Positions 56,214 through 64,000 of a DNA stretch of 64,000 bases are shown here, in pieces. How positions within the stretch are numbered: position 1 is the first letter of the stretch; every line of letters starts with the position of its first letter. Source of the stretch: Distichodus sexfasciatus (lineage: Eukaryota > Chordata > Actinopteri > Characiformes > Distichodontidae); assembly GCA_032718565.1 (NCBI GenBank), contig JAVGVS010000819.1, positions 27,836 through 91,835 of the forward strand, written 5' to 3'. A program made the translations under genes and the position numbers. The notes beneath the pieces were generated by a model. It saw nothing but the letters and a program-made list of their open reading frames with translations, was not told the origin of the DNA and searched no databases.

Positions 56214-57814
56214 ACTGCTTCTATCTTGCATCTTCATTTGCCGCCTGTCCAGCAACCATCTAGTGAGGCCCGAACACTTTTGATACAAGGAATTATTAAT
56301 ATTATAATAATGCAGTATCTCCAATTTATGGTGCTCTCACCTCTCTGTGCCGACTCTCAAGGACTTCACCGGACGCCCTTAATCTCTCAAACCGACTTGT
56401 GTCCAAACACTCGTTGTCTGCAGGGACCTTCTTCTCCTCCACTCCACCTTAACCTTTTCTTCCTCCACTTCCACTCTACAGCAATCCGCAAATCACCGTC
56501 TCTAACCTTTAACCTGCAGTCAATGCAATTAGCATCAGTCCAGCGAAAGGAGCTCTCAACAGTTTATTGGAGCCAACGACGAGCCAATTGGGCGTCACTC
56601 CAAAAGATACTAGCCAATTAGATATCGGCAGCGGCGGTTTGCGGGAGACAAGTGATAAACGCTTTGTATGGTGGCGTCTGAAACATTGTTTGCCTATTAA
56701 CTACATTCCGTTAAACTAAACGAACATCACATATTTATATTAATGTTATTTGATGAACGTATAATTATTGTTAATTAGGCTGGTAAGTAAAACTCTGTAG
56801 GCTTGGCTGAGAGGCGGGAATAAGATTACAGCAGTGCAGCAGGACGTCAATGTCAAAAAGGATTCAAAACATGTTGTAATTTGATTATAATCTGCTTGAT
56901 ATGAGGTGATTATTCCTGGCAAATGGAAATTGCTTTTCAGAGGAGCTAAATAAGACACCGTTTTCTTATGGGGACGATAATATTAAAATATTAGAAGGTC
57001 CTCTGACCTGCATTTCATAAGTGGTAATTGCATTGTGACTGTGTTTATGGTGTCAGCAGACAGTAATGGTAATATATTTGATCTCATGTTCAACCTATAA
57101 TGGATAAAGCAGCACTGTTAAATTTATTCTGAGCATGATTTAATGTGTTCCAGGCTGTCTTATTGTTCTTGTTCAGATATTAAATTACAGTATAGACAAG
57201 TACGCACATTGTAACAAGTACAGTCTGCCAGTTTACCTTACAGAAAATGCATATGCAATATTCCAGCAATGAAATGTTTACAATTTTGTGACCAGATTTC
57301 TGGTATATGATAGAATTATTCATACTGAAATTTACCTTTGATCCAACAGGTCAAAGCTTGGGATTTTGCCTAATCAGTTTCATAACAAGTGCATGTGGTG
57401 ATATCACCTTTTTGGTTTGTGTTTCTAGAAGAAATAAATGTTTATCCTTTAAAATTAAGATGCAAAATCTAATTGATCTATTGATGAAATCCATTGATTG
57501 AACGGTGGTGGATTTAGCAATTTTATGGCCCAAGGTGAATACAGGCATCTCTCCACACTCGTTCTTTAAACACACCCAAAAAAATGACAAGAAGTGCCAT
57601 CTCTGTACAGCACCTGTCAGCATATAACCTTGCTCCAAATGAAGACAGAACGGTGCGGGTGAAGCTACAGCACACAGCCACTAATAGTGTGCCTAACGTC
57701 AGTGGTCGCAATAGTCTCCCGAAGGAAATAAAGTTTGCTCAGTTCGAGCTCCAAGTTTGACCGCTGGCAACATAAAAACTTGACAGAATAAGCTTAAACA
57801 TGGTTTTGAAGTGT
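56214..57814. other. Non-coding unique DNA
   Basis: 56330-56660 is GC-richer ('caccggacgcccttaatctc', 'attggagccaacgacgagcc'), part of a 141-codon plus frame (56196-56621) that starts inside the transposon and has no domain, so not called. 56700-57500 is AT-rich, nothing recognised. Confidence 0.4.
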
Positions 57815-58022
57815 GGATGGCATGGTGGTACAGTGAGAAGGTCCTGGGTTCAATCCCCGGATTGGCTGTTTGGCCTTCTGTGTGGAATTTGCATACCCTT
57901 CCCGTGTTCACCTGGGTTTCCTCCCACAATCCGAAAGCATGCTATATAGGTTAACTGGCGTCTCTAAATTGGCCCCGTAAGGTGTGAAAGTGAGTGTGAT
58001 TGTGTAAGTCTGTGTGCTCTAA
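57815..58022 (+). mobile_element. SINE family B, 5' two-thirds
   Basis: 'ggatggcatggtggtacagt', 'tcctgggttcaatccccgga', 'ttctgtgtggaatttgcata', 'cacctgggtttcctcccaca', 'ctggcgtctctaaattggcc'. Confidence 0.9.
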
Positions 58023-58720
58023 ACTGAAGAAAATTAATCTGGCCAGGTGTAAATGTAACATAATTATTCTCTGTAATATTAACAATAAAAATTAGTTTCC
58101 ATCTTAACAAGAATATGTCTTGTTTTTAAGTTGGTATGCTTTGTTCAAAACACATGGCATTGTGCATCACGTTCTTGACAAGATATATTTAAGTAATCCC
58201 AAACAACTTTTTTCAGGTTCACCCACACAACAAATAACGTTCTTGTTAGATTTACTCATTTTGATATAATTGGCAAGTTGAGGCGCAGCACCTTCCATTC
58301 GCAACGAGGACGAATGCGCCACGCCGTCTTTGCCAGCGTCTCTAATCACAGAAAGTGAACTTTAAGGTAAAAATGAAGTTAGTGATGTAGTTGCTGATAT
58401 TGTATACTTTTTCTAGGCGTTGTATTGTTTAGGAAATTAAAAAGAAACCGCAGTGTTTTAAGCACTATTACTGAAGGAACTATGCGTGTTCACGTGTTTC
58501 TAATCTCTACTTAATGCTTTAGCTTAATTTGTGTGCACATTCTTGAATTCATGCTCAAAAAGCTGTCGTATTTGCGGTCATTTACAAGTTTTAGAAATGT
58601 GCCTAATTGACTTTTGGGGTTTCAGTGCCACCCCATTGCTGAGCAACAAAAGAGGACGACGCCATCTTTGCCAGCATCTCTAAGAGTGAACTTGAAGGTA
58701 AAATAACATTTGATAACTAT
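58023..58720. other. Non-coding DNA with two similar exon-like segments
   Basis: Two related segments, 58284-58366 and 58626-58697, share 'tctttgccagc', 'gagtgaactt' type parts and donor-like ends AAGGTAAAA. The second also has an acceptor-like 'ggggtttcag'. No reading frame of note. Otherwise AT-rich unique DNA. Confidence 0.35.
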
Positions 58721-58895
58721 TGAAAACTCATAAGCACAACTGTATTTTATAGCCTCGTGCCAACCTTACCTCATAATATCATATTATGAGGTAAGGTTGG
58801 CTACCGTGATATTATGAGGTAAGGTTGGCTACCGTGATATTATGACGTAAGTTTGGCACGAGGCTATAAAATACAGTTGTGCTTATGAGTTTTCA
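58721..58895. repeat. Long inverted repeat with internal tandem repeat
   Basis: Arms 58721-58781 and 58835-58895 are 61 bp each and complementary but for two mismatches (left TGAAAACTCATAAGCACAAC). Between them lie 28-bp direct repeats (starting ATATTATGAGGTAAGG) at 58781-58808 and 58809-58836, with a partial third. 58760-58779 and 58781-58800 form a perfect 20-bp palindrome with one base between. A single strand could form a large hairpin. Confidence 0.95.
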
Positions 58896-59813
58896 GACCC
58901 AGACAGAATGAATTTATTTTGGTAATAGTGGTTAGCTGTACACATTTATTCTCACATGTGTGCCCTTTCCAAATAATGACAACTGAAATCACTCAAATGT
59001 TTATGACCAAAAGTTTATGTACACTTGAATATCTGGCGCACACAAGTTGACACCCCCAGATTTAATTGGTTGTTAAGTTATTTTAGTTGCCTTTAATTTA
59101 TCAGTTTATTGCTCTCCTATACAGTCGCTTGCCCTTGAACACACACCTCTTTGCACAATCAACAATCTGTTTAGTTGTGTACAGTTTTAAACCGAGAATC
59201 ACTCGAAAATATGTGTATTTGGTTGGGATCTGTATGCAAAGATTCCACACATCTTTGTGTAAAACCACAGTCTCCCAAAACGGAGATCTTTTAACTTTTT
59301 AGTTGAATGTCTCCTTGACAAATGTCTCCTAAACACTGAAGAAATGTGCTGTGGCCATGCCTTAACCTGTGGGACTGGTTATTGTTGTAAATGATTTTGT
59401 TTTATTGAGGATAACCAACATCCACCTGAACCTCCCATAAGGCACAACCTAATTTGTTCTTACATTGAGATGGGATGAATTTGCAATGGTACTCCATGCT
59501 GTATTGGATGCACCTGTATGTTTATTATTTTGTGTAAACTGTTAGTCTGCATTCTGCACTTTCCTTTGCTGCTGCTGAATGTTTTATTATATGGATGTAA
59601 CTTCTTTTCAGGTACGCCACAATTTTGTTTACTTATATCTAAGCCCTTTTTTAGTTTTTGAACTGTGTGCTGTGTATGGGCCAGTAATGTGTGTGTGCGG
59701 ACGTAACATTCCAAATTATTTGGAAAGTAAGACCTATGCATGGTAAAAAGCAGCTGTGTTAATAAATGCTAAGATGCATTTCACATTGTTTTGAAATATA
59801 ATTGTTTTTGTTT
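58896..59813. other. Non-coding AT-rich DNA
   Basis: No gene or repeat recognised. Confidence 0.4.
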
Positions 59814-59818
59814 GTTTC

Positions 59819-60238
59819 TGTAAGAACTCAGCCCAGACCGAGGGAAGAATCTACCTCATCAGAAAGGCCATCCGACCAAGACTCCAGTTCCAGACCTTCA
59901 CAACTACCCCAGATCAGCGTCACCAGAGCTCTAACCAATCACATCCACATCACCCGTATTTAAGGCCTTTTGCTTGCAAGTATTCCCTGTGAAGTATTGT
60001 CATGCCTAGTGCTGTGTACCGAGCGGTCTTTGCCATTGCCTTCCTATGTTTTGACCCTCGCTGTATGGTTTTGGATTATCTTTTTGTTTCTTGCGATTTG
60101 GATTTGTTTGCCCCGTGGACTGTGTTTTTTGGATGTGGCCCCTGCCTGAATAAACACCTCACCTTTCATCAATTTATCTCTGTGTCCTCTACCTAGTTCT
60201 TGAGCCTCCGTGTTTGGGTTCACCCGCTCGTTGTTACA
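59819..60238 (+). mobile_element. Solo LTR with 5-bp target duplication (GTTTC)
   Basis: 420 bp with TGTAAGAAC at the start and GTTGTTACA at the end, a canonical TG...CA pair with near-perfect inverted tips. GTTTC lies at 59814-59818 and again at 60239-60243. A TATTTAAG promoter-like box is at 59957 and AATAAA at 60149-60154. No internal region remains. The intact tips suggest a fairly recent insertion. Confidence 0.85.
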
Positions 60239-60849
60239 GTTTCTAGGTTGCCTTTTTTTAATGTCTTGATGTTCAAAATGTAATATTGTTGCATTAAAGG
60301 CTGAAATGTGCAAATCTTATCTGCCCAATACATGTTTTCAAGTACCAGCAGTGGTGCACATATCCAAATCTTTAAATAGTACATAATGATACATGTTGCT
60401 TTAGGCTAATTTTAATTTTGATATTTTTAGTATGAGATACAAGGCTGCTAACAAGAAATTACAATTAAATGTAACTTAAAAGTAACACTAGGGACACTGG
60501 AAAACAATGAAAAAAATGAATCACATTGTAAGACAGTAGTATGGAAATGTAAAAATGTTTCTAGATCCTACTTGAAATGTATAACATGGAAATTAAAAAA
60601 CTTGAGTAGGTTTTACTTAAAAATGGATACTTGAAAAACTCTTAAAATTAAGTAGATGAAACAAGTAAAGAAGTGAGAACAGAAATGTCAAAATTAAGTT
60701 GACCTTACTTGAAATTTCTGTTTTTCATGCACAAATAATTGAGTAACTTCTACAAAGACTAGTCTTTCTATATCTACATGATAATATTATGCAAAAAATT
60801 GCAAGATATTTTTAAGCAAATCAAGCAGAAAATGTTTATCAGTGTACAG
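60239..60849. other. Non-coding AT-rich DNA
   Basis: Nothing recognised. Several 'aagtaaact/acttgaaa' style strings recur around 60480-60720 without clear periodicity. Confidence 0.4.
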
Positions 60850-60976
60850 TGTGTTGATGCCTGTTTAGGGTTGGTCCCTGCCTTGCATCCGAAGTTCCTG
60901 GGACAGACTCCAGTCCCTGCAACCCTGATAGGGCTTAAGCAGTTCGGATAATGAGTGAGTGAATGAATGAACGAAT
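60850..60976 (+). mobile_element. SINE family B, 3' tail
   Basis: 'agggttggtccctgccttgc', 'ttcctgggacagactccagt', 'gcttaagcagttcggataat', then GAGTGAGTGAATGAATGAA terminal repeats. Confidence 0.85.
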
Positions 60977-62414
60977 GGTTTTGAGGTATTTATAGTTGGG
61001 GAGTACTGATTTAGAAGGTGGGGCAACGGGTTCAAGGCCCCAGGCAATTGCCTAGAATTGCCTAATATTACAGAACCGCCTCTGAGTACCACACTGAAAG
61101 TCAAAAGGGGACGTCTGTGACATTTCTCATAACTTTGGTCAGTTTTTATGGAATTTAAAAATTCACTGTTACATTCAGATATGATTATTATATTACCTAA
61201 CTTAACAAAATCCATAATTAAAAAAAAAAACAACATCTAGAGCAAAGCGTCAATGACAATGTGATCGCCGAGTAACTATGATGACTTCATGCTCGTGTCT
61301 GAGTTAAAAGTGCGTTATTTTGAACATTCTTTGTAACACATAAAAACAGAATATTGTTGTTAAATTTTATTGAGAATAAGTTATTTTCACTCATAAAGTT
61401 ATCTTAAATATGAAAATATCATTGTTTGTAATGTCATTTCACAAGATATTATAGGTACACATTTAGCTCACTCTCTCACTTACTCACTCACAATCCTCAG
61501 CATCACTGATAATGTAACCATGAGTCCAGACCCATAAAGGTTATTTAGTTGTTATTGCAGAATACCTCCATATCGCTCAGCGATGCTGCATCTAACAAAC
61601 AGTGATTGCCACAGTGACAAAAACAGCACAATAAACCAAACAAAAAACAACAGTAAAAATTATTCAACCATTCAAGCAACAAAAGATCGTTCACCACAAA
61701 CGACTTAAAGAGAAATGGTATTTTAGCTGTACAACTTTAAAGGGTAACATATCCATTTAACATGTGACTTGAAGGGCAATGAAAATGTACGTTTTGATTC
61801 AAATAAAAAATGACAGATGACAAGTTCTGCTTTTAATTTGAACTCTGCTCTTAATTTGGACTTCAAAGTCCTTCTTTCTCCTCTTCAGAACAGGTATGTA
61901 TGAAATATTGATGTCTAAAGTAAAGCCAATATACTTAACCAATTCCAGCATGTAACTTGGTGACAAAGAGAAAATCAAAAGCTGAAGATGTGGTCTGATG
62001 GTCCACAGAGATCCATAATCCTTTAAAGCTCCACCAATTACAGCTAATTTCCTCTCCCCCGAAGTATAGCAAACAGATGAACAAACGAAGGGTTAATGAT
62101 TTTTCACACACTCAAGAAGTCCAGTAAAGTCCTGTATGGTTATGGATCACGAGTGTTTCTTATCAGCTCCATTCCCCAGGGATCTGACCCTATTCATACC
62201 AGTGGAAGGCAGATTAGCTATTGATTACTCCTCGGTCACTGCGCTGAAATAAAAACCACACGAAAGGAGAGATTATGAGGCGAGGAGTCAGATTGCTGAT
62301 GCTTGTCTCGGTTACACTTTGATCAATTGGACAATATCAGAACGCAGAATGACAATTCAGACTCATTTCCATAGCAACACCAATCAGTTTCAGCCTCATT
62401 CCTGATTCCCAACT
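60977..62414. other. Non-coding DNA; conserved-looking block at its right
   Basis: 60980-61900 is AT-rich, nothing recognised. 61960-62400 is repeat-free and GC-richer ('gggatctgaccctattcata', 'ggcagattagctattgatta', 'actttgatcaattggacaat'). It looks like a conserved regulatory element. Confidence 0.4.
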
Positions 62415-62600
62415 GGGGTAGTTTGCACTGTGATCGGAGGGTCGCCGGTTCAAGTCAAGCATAGGTACTACAGAGGGACTCATGCACTGCTACCTGGATG
62501 CTGCCAAACAAAAGCTGTCTTTCACGAAGGGGTTGAAATGAAGAGGTCAGATTTCAATGTGCTGTGCTGTGTTCAAAATGGCAAAAATGAAATTCACTTA
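62415..62600 (+). mobile_element. SINE family A, head truncated
   Basis: 'ggagggtcgccggttcaagt', 'tgctacctggatgctgccaa', 'gtgctgtgctgtgttcaaaa'. Confidence 0.8.
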
Positions 62601-62919
62601 AATTAAAAAGAAATGTATTCCTAAAATCTACTGATGTTTTCATGATAATACTTACTTACACTTTATTATTTGTGTAAAACATTAGCTTATTGGGTTTACT
62701 TTAATTCTTTCACTTTTAAATCTTACTTAAGAACAAATTTAAGAAGTAAACTTGGAAATCCTTATGAATGAGGCTCCTTAACTTTTGTTTACAGCCAGAG
62801 CTGTTGTGCATGCACAACTTGTTTATTTGCTTAATTCATGAATAAATGTTAGTGGTATTGAAATTAATCACATAATCGATGCATCACAATGCATTAGCCA
62901 GTCAACCTTGGGGTTAATG
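62601..62919. other. Non-coding AT-rich DNA
   Basis: Nothing recognised. Confidence 0.4.
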
Positions 62920-62976
62920 GTGGTGGTAGTGGTTAGAATACTTGCCTCTGGACCAAGAGGTTGTGGGTTTGAACAA
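62920..62976 (+). mobile_element. SINE family C, head only
   Basis: 'ggtggtagtggttagaatac', 'ttgcctctggaccaagaggt', 'tgtgggtttgaac'. Confidence 0.75.
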
Positions 62977-63979
62977 AAGGTGCTATATTAAATCAGAAAT
63001 CTAAAAACTGCTGCTATAAACTTCTCAGTGATGCTGATGGTGTTTTATAGAGTATTTTGAAGTTGTCGTGAAATTGGAGAATTACTTTTTAAAATAATTG
63101 AAAACTAGATGAAAGATAATTGAGTGTATGTTTGTGTTTTCGTGCTATTCTCTGATCTTCCCTTTGTGATGTCTCCTGAATATACCACCAGAAAAAAAAA
63201 GACTTTCTAACACCTGCAACAAAACAACACACACTTATACACACACACTCAGTCTATATTTAGTGACATGATTAATTATCCCCACATGCTGCTTCTCTCC
63301 TTCACTCCTGGTAGCTGCTAATAAATTATTCATATATTTGGCCTGTTGGCTTCAGTCCATCTCAAAGTCTTTCCAAATGAAAGCAGGAATCAAACGTAAA
63401 ATGATAAATGAGTGTAGAAAACAACAACAACACCAACAACAACAACTTGAAAACCACTGAGAACAAATCAACAGTAAAACCCACATTGCCGACGATAGAT
63501 AGCACAAGGTTTGGCAACGCCGGCGGTTTTATAGGAGAAATCTGAGTTTTGACAGATGATAATGTGAGCAGTGTTTGTGATTTACACATAGTTGACTCTG
63601 TGGGATTGTTATTGTCTATATTGTGACTTCATGATTAATCTCCATCACGCTGCTTACAGGGAGGAGAGAGCCGTAAACACCTGACAGCTGCAGGCCTTTA
63701 CTGGATAATATTCTGTATATTGTGACCTTTATGTGATGATATATAATAATATTGTTGCATATTGTCATCTACCTACTCTTGACTCACTCTTTTTGACCTT
63801 TTATTGCTTATTCCACAGAGATTTTTTCCTCTTTACAGCTACAGTACTTTGCAGAAGCCCTATTTCAAGCCTCAAGATTTTTTGTCAAATTCATAGCTAT
63901 ACAAATACAAGATGTAGTGAAATGCACCCTGACTTGTTTCTAGGATTGTGCAAATTAAAACACTTTATACTGTTAGTAA
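62977..63979. other. Non-coding DNA
   Basis: An (AAC)n run at 63419-63446. 63260-63370 and 63480-63720 are repeat-free and partly GC-richer and may be conserved. No gene. Confidence 0.4.
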
Positions 63980-64000
63980 ATTAATAATAATAATAATAAT
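63980..64000. repeat. (TAA)n microsatellite, cut by window end
   Basis: Seven TAA units running to the last base. Confidence 0.9.

Noticed and set aside
56196..56621. 141-codon plus frame
   Set aside because: Starts inside the end of a DNA transposon and shows no domain. The GC-richer part may be a conserved element instead.
181..62976. tRNA genes suggested by A/B-box-like sequences
   Set aside because: All belong to SINE heads. No cloverleaf with intact acceptor stem could be formed by eye, and the bodies and tails follow the SINE families.

Overview
The window looks like teleost fish DNA, possibly from an otophysan. It is AT-rich and intron/intergene-like, dense in tRNA-derived SINEs, with Tc1/mariner remnants of the type common in fish and DANA-like SINE pieces. 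There is one convincing protein gene: an intact single-coding-exon LINGO-family gene on the minus strand (37793..39640), closest by my reading to LINGO2. An apparent splice acceptor lies 12 nt before its ATG, so upstream 5'UTR exons should lie at higher coordinates, and everything above about 39.65 kb is probably intron or upstream flank. Everything below about 36.7 kb is 3' flank.

Layout. 0-5.6 kb: truncated Tc1 transposase, SINE fragments, a head-to-tail array of one SINE (2.64-3.26 kb) and unique non-coding DNA. 6.1-8.3 kb: a palindromic transposon and a 35/53-bp minisatellite. 8.3-20.7 kb: SINEs of three families, several copies of a GGGGTGTAA-ended DNA element and nested insertions, plus one exon-like segment (17376-17611). 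21.8-24.0 kb: two solo LTRs, each with perfect 5-bp target duplications. 24-36.5 kb: AT-rich unique DNA, an internally deleted Tc1 element, a decayed LINE interrupted by a SINE, a MITE inside a SINE and a TA-flanked mariner-like MITE. 36.7-39.65 kb: the LINGO exon. 40.4-45.8 kb: large simple-sequence blocks (TG-rich, CT-rich, TCTA, GA-rich, AT). 47-64 kb: a LINE-like 3' end, two more LTRs (one with perfect target duplications), another deleted Tc1 element, a 61-bp-arm inverted repeat, SINEs and unique blocks.

I see no operon, CRISPR array, RNA gene or new gene system. The most distinctive items are the LINGO gene, the dated layers of nested transposons, a shared deletion in two Tc1 copies, the inverted-repeat/tandem-repeat structure at 58.7-58.9 kb with duplicated exon-like segments before it, and several GC-richer repeat-free blocks that could be conserved regulatory elements of the LINGO locus. 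Family names rest on recognition by eye, with no database search.
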